Below, piece by piece: positions 1-5,178 of a DNA stretch of 5,178 bases (within the stretch, counting starts at the first letter, position 1; each line of letters opens with the position of its first letter). The stretch is taken from the NCBI GenBank assembly GCA_002419145.1, contig DIFN01000015.1, forward strand, positions 1 to 5,178. The letters are read 5' to 3'. This DNA is from Mageeibacillus sp. UBA5747 (GTDB lineage Bacteria; Bacillota; Clostridia; Saccharofermentanales; UBA5734). A program made the translations under genes and the position numbers. The notes under the pieces were generated by a model that worked only from the letters and a program-made list of their open reading frames with translations, had not been told where the DNA came from and ran no database searches.

Positions 1-144
1 CGCAGCGGGCGGGGGCAGCGGGACCACCCCTCGCGCATCGAATGACATTCTTGTGATGACCATCAAGAATGGAGGCGCCTTCATACTGTTTGCATCTGTC
101 TTTTCTTTTAGTTTTATCAGGTTTCGGGCTGCTTCATCGATCCT
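1..144 (-). pseudogene. Fragment resembling the C-terminus of an AAA+ / DUF4143-type ATPase, running off the left edge
   Basis: On the − strand, 48 codons are open from just after an in-frame TAA (147-145) to the window edge. The reading begins RIDEAARNLIKLKEKTDANS and continues with MKAPPFLMVIT and then RGVVPLP. From memory this resembles the end of DUF4143-type AAA+ ATPases, where a helix of the type D-E-A-A-x-N-L-x-x-L-K is followed by an M-x-x-P-x-F-L-M-V-L-T strand and a G-V-x-V-V-P segment near the C-terminus. No start codon with a ribosome binding site precedes it, and the expected nuclease-like part is not readable in frame upstream, so it looks like a remnant rather than a gene start. 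The last 40 bases at the edge are about 80% GC, far above the rest, so a sequence junction near base 40 is possible. The assignment rests on recall of the family and is tentative. Confidence 0.4.
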
Positions 145-297
145 TTAAAAAATGCGCTGCGATCGCAGGGCCAATCAAATAGCAGGTGCTGGATGTTCGA
201 ACGGTTGTCTTCGACCTGAGTCTGGACTCCAAGCCGTGATATCTGAAATCACATAGAATCGTCGAAGCACTTTTCAATAATTGTCCAGCGTGTTGAT
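145..297. other. Gene-free stretch without a recognisable feature
   Basis: No start codon with a ribosome binding site and no sustained reading frame is visible on either strand. A 12-base perfect palindrome, CTGCGATCGCAG, sits at 157-168. A − strand reading around 190-245 (LGVQTQVEDNRS) weakly recalls the region of DUF4143 proteins upstream of the fragment at the left edge, but in another frame. It is too short to call. Confidence 0.35.
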
Positions 298-546
298 ATG
301 CATGCTCTCATGACTTGGCAGGATATCCTTGCGGCAGCAGACGTCACAGGCTATACATGAGCAGCTCTTTATGACACAGAATTCAAAAGATTGGATAGCC
401 AGGCCTTGTTCGATGCTAATCGGATCATTTTGGGATATCTTTATCCTTGAGCTGGAAAAATTCGCACGATCCAAATGACGCAGCCGGAACAAGTTCTTGG
501 CGGAGATACCGTGAGGTATCCGCACCTGAAAGAGATCATGAAAGAG
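298..546 (+). pseudogene. Decayed Fic-domain protein fragment (two in-frame stops, truncated)
   Basis: Reading through two TGA codons (358-360 and 448-450) in one frame gives MTWQDILAAADVTGYT, stop, then FKRLDSQALFDANRIILGYL followed by YP, stop, AGKIRTIQM and GGDTVRYPHLKEIMKE. The segment L-F-D-x-x-R-x-x-x-G-Y-L-Y-P-[W]-A-G-x-x-R-T matches the helix and W-A-G-x-x-R-T motif that precede the active site in Fic/DOC proteins, which transfer AMP or other phosphate-containing groups to target proteins. The second TGA falls exactly where this family has tryptophan (TGG), so a single G-to-A change would explain it. The catalytic HPFxxGNGR motif is absent downstream in all three + frames, so the fragment is also truncated. 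The frame stays open to 681 but the sequence after about 546 no longer resembles Fic. No ribosome binding site precedes the ATG at 298. What is seen is the broken frame; the family call is by recall. Confidence 0.42.
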
Positions 547-588
547 CGGGCGGTAGTTAGAAAAGAAACCGCTGCTTTGCGAACAGCC

Positions 589-643
589 CCTTATCTGATG
601 GCGATAAGTACCAAACGCAGACAGATGCCATCAGAAAGTAAGG
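589..643. repeat. Imperfect inverted repeat, 9 + 5 bp arms with a 3-base bulge
   Basis: CCTTA plus TCTGATGGC (589-602) pairs with GCCATCAGA (627-635) and TAAGG (639-643), with bases 636-638 unpaired and a 24-base loop. It lies 35 bases upstream of the MerR-type promoter. There is no T tract on the + side, so it is not a standard intrinsic terminator. It could be a residual terminator, a regulatory site or the trace of a small mobile element. Confidence 0.5.
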
Positions 644-677
644 CCCCTTTATGCAATCAAATTGTCAAAAACAATGC

Positions 678-708
678 TTGACTTAGAGTCTACTCTAAGG
701 GATAGACT
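678..708 (+). promoter_or_regulatory. MerR-family-type promoter/operator with 19-base spacer
   Basis: The −35 element TTGACT (678-683) and the −10 element TAGACT (703-708) are 19 bases apart, longer than the usual 17. The spacer contains the perfect dyad CTTAGAGT-CT-ACTCTAAG (682-699). Over-long spacers carrying a dyad are the signature of promoters activated by MerR-family regulators, which untwist the DNA to realign the two elements. The whole string CTTGACTTAGAGT..ACTCTAAGG closely resembles, from memory, operators of the NmlR/AdhR branch, which responds to aldehydes and other electrophiles. No regulator gene is present in the window. The promoter points at the flavodoxin remnant and the aldo/keto reductase, with transcription expected to start near 715. 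Confidence 0.85.
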
Positions 709-740
709 GCGATTGTAAGTGTTTAAAAAGCAGTCGCCCT

Positions 741-888
741 GATTCAAGAATTGACTGGCGGGGCATGATGCCAATGCCAGTCTGGACATTCTTGGAAAGC
801 CATGATTTTTCCAAAAGCCTTCCTGCCCCTTGGCACCCACGAAGGCAGTGGAATGGGTCACAGCGTACGCGACATCCAAGCTGATTGA
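741..888 (+). pseudogene. Flavodoxin remnant: central part only, frameshifted and truncated at both ends
   Basis: Frame one (741-812) reads IDWRGMMPMPVWTFLESHDFS. After a shift at about 813, the neighbouring frame reads KAFLPLGTHEGSGMGHSVRD before a TGA at 886-888. Joined, this is the hallmark core of the larger flavodoxin family (Flavodoxin_4-like): N-W-W-G-x-M-P-x-x-V-x-T-F-L-E-x-x-D-F-S-G-K-x-x-x-P-x-x-T-H-E-G-S-G-x-G. The junction TCC-A-AAA looks like loss of two bases from a Gly codon in F-S-G-K. The N-terminal FMN phosphate-binding part, expected ahead of this, is missing: only 32 bases separate the −10 element from the fragment. The C-terminal part is missing too. It was presumably an FMN electron carrier made in one operon with the reductase. 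The product is certainly broken; the family call is fairly secure. Confidence 0.78.
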
Positions 889-893
889 AACAC

Positions 894-899
894 AGGAGG
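894..899 (+). promoter_or_regulatory. Ribosome binding site of the aldo/keto reductase
   Basis: A full AGGAGG lies eight bases ahead of the ATG at 908. It fixes that ATG as the start and rules out the upstream in-frame ATG at 830, which has no such site and lies inside the flavodoxin remnant. Confidence 0.9.
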
Positions 900-907
900 A
901 AACGATC

Positions 908-1750
908 ATGAAAACAGTTAAACTAAACAACGGTGTTGAGATGCCGATTCTCGGCTATGGCGTCTTTCAGGTGAACCCCGAGGAATGTGAGCGGTGCGTG
1001 TTGGATGCAATTGCGGTCGGCTATCGCTTGATTGACACCGCGCAGTCCTATGGGAATGAGGAAGGCGTCGGCAATGCCATTGAGAAATGTGGTGTGCCAC
1101 GTAATGAGCTGTTCATCACAACCAAAATCTGGATTTCCAATGCTGGTTATGAAAAAGCCCAGGCATCCATCGAGGAGTCACTGAAAAAACTGAAAACAGA
1201 TTACATCGACCTGATGCTGATCCATCAGCCGTTCAATGATTACTACGGCACTTACCGCGCGCTGACTGAGGCATACAAGGCGGGCAAGATCCGGGCCATC
1301 GGCGTCAGCAACTTCTATCCGGACCGCCTGATTGATTTGTGCCAGTTCCAGGAGATCATCCCGGCAGTCAACCAAGTGGAGACCCACCCATTCCAGCAAC
1401 AAAAAACCGCCCGTGAAATCATGAAAAAATATGGCGTCCAGATCGAATCTTGGGGCCCCTTCGCCGAAGGTCGCAAAGAAATGTTTACCAATCCAGTCAT
1501 CACGGCTATTGGCGAGAAATACGGCAAGTCCGTCGCTCAAGTCATTTTGCGCTTCCTGATTCAGAATGAGATCGTAGTCATCCCGAAATCGACCCGCAAG
1601 GAGCGCATGATCGAGAACTTGGATGTTTTCAATTTCACCTTGTCACCCGAAGACATGAAGGTCCTTGCGGATCTGGACGAAGATGAAAGCGCCTTTTTCT
1701 CCCACTATGATCCGCAGACGGTCGAGTATCTGACGAGCCGAGGGAAATGA
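908..1750 (+). CDS. Aldo/keto reductase, NAD(P)H-dependent
   Basis: A 280-residue soluble (β/α)8-barrel oxidoreductase that should reduce aldehydes or ketones to alcohols with NADPH (or NADH) in the cytoplasm. The catalytic tetrad is complete: Asp43, Tyr48, Lys73 and His106. The family signatures are LIDTAQSYGNEEGVGNAI (41-58), with Asp43 and Tyr48, GVSNF (132-136), and the cofactor-binding IPKS (225-228) followed by TRKERMIEN. Length and both ends are typical of the bacterial AKR5-like branch (diketogluconate reductase / YtbE / YvgN relatives), which often acts on methylglyoxal and other small carbonyls; the true substrate cannot be read from sequence. It follows a MerR-type operator and a dead flavodoxin, so it is probably induced by aldehydes or electrophiles and works in detoxification. 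The leader of about 190 bases is the flavodoxin remnant. It ends in TGA eight bases from the convergent response regulator gene. Confidence 0.95.
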   Translation: MKTVKLNNGVEMPILGYGVFQVNPEECERCVLDAIAVGYRLIDTAQSYGNEEGVGNAIEKCGVPRNELFITTKIWISNAGYEKAQASIEESLKKLKTDYIDLMLIHQPFNDYYGTYRALTEAYKAGKIRAIGVSNFYPDRLIDLCQFQEIIPAVNQVETHPFQQQKTAREIMKKYGVQIESWGPFAEGRKEMFTNPVITAIGEKYGKSVAQVILRFLIQNEIVVIPKSTRKERMIENLDVFNFTLSPEDMKVLADLDEDESAFFSHYDPQTVEYLTSRGK

Positions 1751-1758
1751 GGTCCTGT

Positions 1759-2817
1759 TCAAATCCCGAGAAATGACGATTCGTAGTAGGTATTTTCAAA
1801 TTCATACCCCTTCTCATTGAGCAGCTTCAGGCAGGCGGCTACGACGTCCGGATCGTAGTACGTGCCTGCGTGCTGCTTGATTTCCGCCAGTGCGGCATCG
1901 AGGCCGAGGCTGGCGCGGTAGGGGCGGTGGGAAGCCATGGCTTCGACGACGTCAGCGACGGTCAGGATGCGCGTTTCCGGCAAAATCTCCTCGCCATGGA
2001 GTCCTTGGGGGTAGCCGCTGCCATCAAGCCGCTCGTGGTGCTGGTAGATGATCTCGGCCACCGGCCAGGGCAAGCTAAGGTCACGCAAGATGTTGTAACC
2101 ACTTTCAGAATGTGTTTTGATGATTTCAAACTCGTAGCGGGATAATCGGGTCGGTTTGACCAGGATCTCGGAGGGCACGGCCAGCTTGCCAATGTCATGC
2201 AGATAACCCGTCACCCGGATGCCGGTTGCAGCAAAGCGAGGTAGGCCGAGCTGGCTGGCAAGTGCGGCTGACAGGTTGCCGACTCGGATCTGGTGGCCGG
2301 AGGTGTAAGGATCGCGCGAGTCGATGAGTGAGGTCATGATCTTGATTGTGCTCTGCATCGACTTGTCAAGGTCGACTGTACGACGGGATATCATGGCTTC
2401 GAGATTGAGCTGATATTCCAGCTTGTCCTGCTCCAAAGCCTGTTTTTGCAAGGCCAGCTCGCGGGCCTTGGCAGCTTGTTTGACTGTCTTGACCAGGGAG
2501 TCTTTCTGGATCGGCTTATACAGGTAGTCAAAAGCACCCAGCTGTAAGGCAACGACTGCTGTTTCTACGGTCGGTTCACCGGTCATCATCAGGATCGGCA
2601 CATCTGGCAACGAGAGGCGAATCTCTTCGAGAAATTCCACACCAGAAACCTGCGGCATGATGATGTCCGAGATCAAAATGTCATAAGACACGGTCCGGAT
2701 CAGGTCCATGGCATGCATGGCTGTCTCAGCCGTGTCGACGACAAATCCTTCTCGTTCGAGGAAGATTTTCAAGGTGGTCCGGATGCTTTTTTCATCATCC
2801 ACGATTAAAATGCGCAT
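1759..2817 (-). CDS. Response regulator with REC and HD-GYP domains (predicted cyclic-di-GMP phosphodiesterase)
   Basis: A 352-residue cytoplasmic output protein. The REC domain (about 1-118) has the acidic pair Asp7/Asp8, phosphoacceptor Asp51 (in ISDIIMP), Thr79 and Lys101-Pro102. A charged, probably coiled-coil linker (about 112-160) leads to an HD-GYP domain (about 160-340). Its expected metal and catalytic residues are all present: His175, His207-Asp208 in LHDIGK with Lys211, His236, His260-His261, the signature HHERLDGSGYP (260-270) and Asp289 in VADVVEAM. HD-GYP enzymes hydrolyse cyclic di-GMP to pGpG or GMP, and some act on cGAMP. The intact set predicts activity controlled by phosphorylation of Asp51. 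The ATG at 2817 begins one base after the kinase stop, so the two genes are translationally coupled. The longer in-frame start at 2955 lies inside the kinase gene and is rejected because REC domains begin at MRILIVDDE. Confidence 0.95.
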   Translation of the reverse strand: MRILIVDDEKSIRTTLKIFLEREGFVVDTAETAMHAMDLIRTVSYDILISDIIMPQVSGVEFLEEIRLSLPDVPILMMTGEPTVETAVVALQLGAFDYLYKPIQKDSLVKTVKQAAKARELALQKQALEQDKLEYQLNLEAMISRRTVDLDKSMQSTIKIMTSLIDSRDPYTSGHQIRVGNLSAALASQLGLPRFAATGIRVTGYLHDIGKLAVPSEILVKPTRLSRYEFEIIKTHSESGYNILRDLSLPWPVAEIIYQHHERLDGSGYPQGLHGEEILPETRILTVADVVEAMASHRPYRASLGLDAALAEIKQHAGTYYDPDVVAACLKLLNEKGYEFENTYYESSFLGI

Positions 2818-2818
2818 G

Positions 2819-4909
2819 TCACTGCTTCTCCTCTGTGCCTCCGCCCTTATCCACCGGCAAATATAAATCCATCTGGGTGTACTGGTCCTTTTCCGAATGG
2901 ACCTCGAAGCGGCCGCCATGGTCTTTGACGATGCCAAAGCTGATCGACAAGCCAAGCCCTGTTCCTTTATCTTTGGGCTTAGTCGAATAAAATGGCTCGA
3001 ACATTTTTTGGCGGGTTTCCTCGGTCAGACCGGTTCCGTTGTCTTTGACCCGGACGCGCACCCACTCCATCTCATCCAACCACTGTCTGCTGACGGTAAG
3101 GTTGATCCTTTTGTCACCATGATGCTCTGAAAATTTTTCATTTAGAGCGTCCCTGGCGTTGGTTAAAAGATTCATCAAGACTTGCTGAATCTGCTGGCTG
3201 CGGCACAAAATCAAAGGAAGGTCCGGTTCCAATTCGGTCAGTAGCTCGATCTGCTCGCTTTTGATGATGGTCCGAATCAGGGAAACGGTCCGATTGACAA
3301 TGTCCTCGATCCGAGCTGGGCTGAACGACTGTTTTTCCTGTCGCGAAAATTGCAACAGGTTACGGACGATCTCTGCGACTCGCTGCGATTCATGGATGAT
3401 GCCCTGTAAAAATTCTGTTTCCGGGGAGTCTTGACCCAGATCGTCCTGGACGATCTGGGCATAATTCATGATGCCATTGATCGGGTTGTTGATTTCATGC
3501 GCCACGCCACCGGCCAGCGCACCGATGGCTTCTAATTTCTGTTGCTGACGCAGTTGGGCTTCCATAGCGATTTTCTCCTGCTCCATTTGTTTGCGCCGCG
3601 TGATGTCATGGGCAAAAACGAGCAGACAATCTTCGTTATTATATCGAATTGAAACACTCGTCGTTTCGACTGGAATGAGCTGCAGGTCGAGGCGGACCAG
3701 CACACATTCCTGAATGGGGGACGAATTTTGCAGTGTTTGAATGGATGCCAGACGATCCTGGATAAAGGGATGATAGTCCGGATGGACGCGCTCGAAGATG
3801 GACTGGCTGAGCAAATCGTGCAGGGAAATAGCGCCAAACATTTGCACGGCCGCTGGATTGAGATAGACAAAGCGGTCCTGGGCCAGAATGAAGATGGATT
3901 CTGGCGCGGTCTCAACGACGGCTCTAAACCGGATTTCACTGCTCTTCAATTCCAGTTCAGCCCGTGTGCGTTCGGTGATGTCATGGACAATCGAGTATAG
4001 AAGTTCTCTGCCACGGATGACAATAGGTCCGCTGTACACTTCGACATCGTGGATAGAGCCGTTAGCCCAGCGATGGTGGAATAGAAAATGACGCTGGGTG
4101 AGCTGGACTGATTTTCCCATTTCCTGGGCAATGTCAGATGAGGGCAGGGTATTGATTTCGGAGATATTCATCTGTTTGAGCTGTTCGACTGGCCACCCGT
4201 AATAGTGTGCTGCCGCTGGGTTGGCATCGACAATCGCACCTGTCTGAGGATCAATCAGGAGCATGGTTGCATGATTGTTTTCAAAAAGGCTACGGTACTG
4301 CTCCTCTGCTTCGAGCTGTTGGCGGATAACATCGGCTTTGTCCTGCTGGCGCAAAATGAGCAGACTGTAGAGGACGGAGGCTACAGGATAGATGAGCAGG
4401 ACAGGCAGGGCGATGCTCCGAATGGTCTCGACCGCGATTGGCCAGGGCAAAAGCAGCATGCAGGCCAACATCACCAGATGGACAATAACAGAAAAAATAT
4501 AGATGTTGAGCCAGCGGCGGCGACCGTCCTGGTGATAGGCATACTTCCGCCACACAAGACCAATGATCGCGCTGGAAGCGATTGTGGCCAGACCAGGTGC
4601 GGCACCGATGCCACCGGTGAAAATTCGGAAGGTGCTTGTCATGACGACTGCAATCACTGTCGGAACCGGGCCGTAGATCAACGCCGAAATGCTGATCAGA
4701 ATGGTGCGTGTGTCATAAACGAGACCGGGCCTTAAAACAAAAGGGATCGACATGATGGCAATACCGATCAGGCCGATCAGGAACCCTGCCAGGATGTTTT
4801 GATATTTTTCCAGACGCTTCGAAAGCAGGCCGCGCAATTCATAGATCATGCTCAAAGCAAGTAGAAGGGTGGCATTGTTAGCCATGGCCAGGAACATGTC
4901 ATGGTTCAT
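2819..4909 (-). CDS. Membrane sensor histidine kinase: 5TM-LYT, PAS, PAS, HisKA, HATPase
   Basis: A 696-residue inner-membrane kinase, partner of the HD-GYP regulator encoded next. Residues about 5-187 form five or six hydrophobic helices. The YDTRTILISISALIYGPVP block (65-83) and FRIFTGGIGAAPG (94-106) identify the 5TM receptor domain of LytS/YhcK-type sensors. Two cytoplasmic PAS domains follow, at about 199-313 and 323-437, each closing with a HDIT motif (309-312 and 434-437). HisKA carries His471 in GGVAHEINNPING. The ATPase has its N box at NLLTNARDAL (580-589), G1 at DNGTGL (623-628), F box at FEPFYSTK (637-644) and G2 at GTGLGLS (649-655), all intact. The signal is unknown; LytS-like 5TM domains are associated with small metabolites or membrane state. 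The ATG at 4909 is chosen over a GTG at 4918 because the ribosome binding site overlaps the GTG. Confidence 0.95.
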   Translation of the reverse strand: MNHDMFLAMANNATLLLALSMIYELRGLLSKRLEKYQNILAGFLIGLIGIAIMSIPFVLRPGLVYDTRTILISISALIYGPVPTVIAVVMTSTFRIFTGGIGAAPGLATIASSAIIGLVWRKYAYHQDGRRRWLNIYIFSVIVHLVMLACMLLLPWPIAVETIRSIALPVLLIYPVASVLYSLLILRQQDKADVIRQQLEAEEQYRSLFENNHATMLLIDPQTGAIVDANPAAAHYYGWPVEQLKQMNISEINTLPSSDIAQEMGKSVQLTQRHFLFHHRWANGSIHDVEVYSGPIVIRGRELLYSIVHDITERTRAELELKSSEIRFRAVVETAPESIFILAQDRFVYLNPAAVQMFGAISLHDLLSQSIFERVHPDYHPFIQDRLASIQTLQNSSPIQECVLVRLDLQLIPVETTSVSIRYNNEDCLLVFAHDITRRKQMEQEKIAMEAQLRQQQKLEAIGALAGGVAHEINNPINGIMNYAQIVQDDLGQDSPETEFLQGIIHESQRVAEIVRNLLQFSRQEKQSFSPARIEDIVNRTVSLIRTIIKSEQIELLTELEPDLPLILCRSQQIQQVLMNLLTNARDALNEKFSEHHGDKRINLTVSRQWLDEMEWVRVRVKDNGTGLTEETRQKMFEPFYSTKPKDKGTGLGLSISFGIVKDHGGRFEVHSEKDQYTQMDLYLPVDKGGGTEEKQ
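2828..2832 (-). promoter_or_regulatory. Ribosome binding site of the response regulator, inside the kinase 3' end
   Basis: On the − strand AGGAG lies ten bases ahead of the ATG at 2817, within the last codons of the kinase gene. This supports coupled translation and the short start. Confidence 0.75.
3435..3459. repeat. 25-base perfect odd palindrome inside the kinase gene
   Basis: CCCAGATCGTCC and GGACGATCTGGG flank a single central base, giving 12-bp perfect arms. It lies in the HisKA coding region just after the phospho-accepting histidine and encodes AQIVQDDLG. There is no T tract on either side, so it is not an intrinsic terminator. It may be a chance consequence of the repeated Q-D-D / Q-D codons. 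Confidence 0.7.
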
Positions 4910-4917
4910 AATGTCCA

Positions 4918-4922
4918 CTCCT
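4918..4922 (-). promoter_or_regulatory. Ribosome binding site of the histidine kinase
   Basis: AGGAG on the − strand, eight bases before the ATG at 4909. It overlaps the alternative GTG (4918), which it therefore excludes as the main start. Confidence 0.85.
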
Positions 4923-4960
4923 GTATAAAGATGCTTATAGCCGAGCTATGGGGCAACACC

Positions 4961-4989
4961 ATTTTACCATCTTGTAGCCATTATGTAAT
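4961..4989 (-). promoter_or_regulatory. Candidate sigma-70-type promoter of the kinase-regulator operon
   Basis: On the − strand ATTACA (4989-4984) and TAAAAT (4966-4961) are separated by 17 bases, matching 4/6 and 5/6 of the consensus. This puts transcription start near 4954 and leaves a leader of about 45 bases. The flank upstream is AT-rich, with two TTTAAA boxes (4991-4996 and 5004-5009). No other convincing pair was found between the kinase and the hairpin at 5065. Confidence 0.42.
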
Positions 4990-5064
4990 ATTTAAAGTGC
5001 CGATTTAAACTTTTTGATTATTAAGGGCATTTGTTCGCCATATAGCACCTTAAACACAGTAAAA

Positions 5065-5098
5065 CACCAGAATCCAGTTAGTTTTCTGGATTCTGGTG
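5065..5098 (-). terminator. Strong hairpin, probable intrinsic terminator for a gene beyond the right edge
   Basis: CACCAGAATCCAG (5065-5077) and CTGGATTCTGGTG (5086-5098) form a perfect 13-bp stem with an 8-base loop. Read leftward, the stem is followed by TTTTACTGTGTTTA, a reasonable U-rich tail. Read rightward, the tail CTTCTGTTTGCTCTT is weaker, so it may work in both directions. It isolates the kinase operon from transcription entering from the right. A − strand reading ending in TAA at 5165-5163 (LGVK, stop) would be well placed as the terminated gene, but it is far too short to call. Confidence 0.75.
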
Positions 5099-5178
5099 CT
5101 TCTGTTTGCTCTTATTCGGATTTGGGACGCGGCTCCGAAACCAGATCGATCGCTGGCTGGCCTTACTTCACGCCGAGT

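Noticed and set aside
358..450. Recoding of TGA as Trp or selenocysteine in the Fic-like frame
   Set aside because: All three intact genes in the window end in TGA and use TGG for Trp. The fragment is also truncated, so ordinary decay is the simpler explanation.
274..525. − strand open frame of 83 codons
   Set aside because: It lies opposite the Fic-like fragment, has no recognisable motif and no ribosome binding site, and is rich in Cys and Ser as shadow frames often are.
475..681. Open frame of 68 codons from ATG 475 as an independent small gene
   Set aside because: No ribosome binding site precedes the ATG. Its start continues the Fic-like reading that is open upstream, and its second half resembles nothing I recognise and overlaps the promoter.
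753..814. Two hairpins (753-782 and 792-814) in the reductase leader as a riboswitch or attenuator
   Set aside because: The stretch reads as flavodoxin coding remnant, which accounts for it. There is no T tract and no known riboswitch core.
765..884. A 39-codon upstream peptide starting at ATG 765
   Set aside because: Its first half is flavodoxin core read in frame and its second half is the out-of-frame continuation, so it is a pseudogene product rather than a leader peptide gene.
830..907. Longer start for the aldo/keto reductase at ATG 830
   Set aside because: The extra 26 residues match no reductase N-terminus, the codons overlap the flavodoxin remnant, and AGGAGG points to ATG 908.
1753..1769. 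tRNA T-arm-like GTTCAAATCC between the convergent genes (possible tRNA fragment or attachment site)
   Set aside because: Only three of five stem pairs form, there is no acceptor or anticodon arm nearby, and the bases include the response regulator's last codons.
2818..2955. Longer start for the response regulator at 2955
   Set aside because: It lies wholly within the kinase gene, and the extra residues precede a canonical REC start at MRILIVDDE with its own ribosome binding site.
4205..4735. + strand open frame of 176 codons opposite the kinase membrane and PAS region
   Set aside because: It is the shadow of the kinase gene: no ribosome binding site, no recognisable motif, and the − strand frame carries clear conserved domains.
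5163..5178. 3' end of a leftward gene at the right edge (LGVK, stop)
   Set aside because: Four codons cannot be assigned. It is mentioned only as a possible partner of the hairpin at 5065-5098.

Overview
The window carries three intact genes, one + strand and two − strand, next to a roughly 900-base left flank that I read as a zone of decayed genes. Base composition is mixed. The 5TM-LYT sensor architecture and the MerR-type promoter in front of an aldo/keto reductase fit an anaerobic Gram-positive (Firmicutes/Clostridia-like) bacterium, but no rRNA, tRNA or other phylogenetic marker is present, so this is inference.

Left flank (1-907). No intact gene is visible. On the − strand, 1-144 reads as a fragment resembling the C-terminus of an AAA+/DUF4143-type ATPase and runs off the left edge. 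On the + strand, 298-546 reads as a Fic-like fragment interrupted by two in-frame TGA codons. An imperfect inverted repeat follows (589-643). Next is a strong MerR-family-type promoter (678-708): TTGACT and TAGACT separated by 19 bases, with an 8-bp-arm dyad in the spacer. Between it and the reductase lies the frameshifted, end-truncated core of a flavodoxin (about 741-888). This explains the otherwise long, roughly 200-base leader. The ancestral unit was probably a MerR-controlled flavodoxin-reductase operon in which only the reductase survives.

Centre (908-1750). A complete 280-residue aldo/keto reductase with an intact catalytic tetrad and a strong ribosome binding site. It converges on the two-component genes with an 8-base gap and no terminator hairpin that I can see.

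Right part (1759-4909, − strand). A two-gene operon. The first gene is a 696-residue membrane histidine kinase (LytS/YhcK-type membrane sensor, two PAS domains, HisKA, HATPase). One base after its stop comes a 352-residue response regulator with a REC domain and an apparently catalytically complete HD-GYP domain. Together they should turn a signal sensed at the membrane into hydrolysis of cyclic di-GMP or a related dinucleotide. A plausible sigma-70-type promoter lies at 4961-4989. A 13-bp-stem hairpin at 5065-5098 separates the operon from whatever lies to the right.

I see no CRISPR array, insertion sequence, tRNA or rRNA. The most interesting features are the decayed flavodoxin still sitting under a well preserved MerR-type operator, and the cluster of gene fragments beside it.
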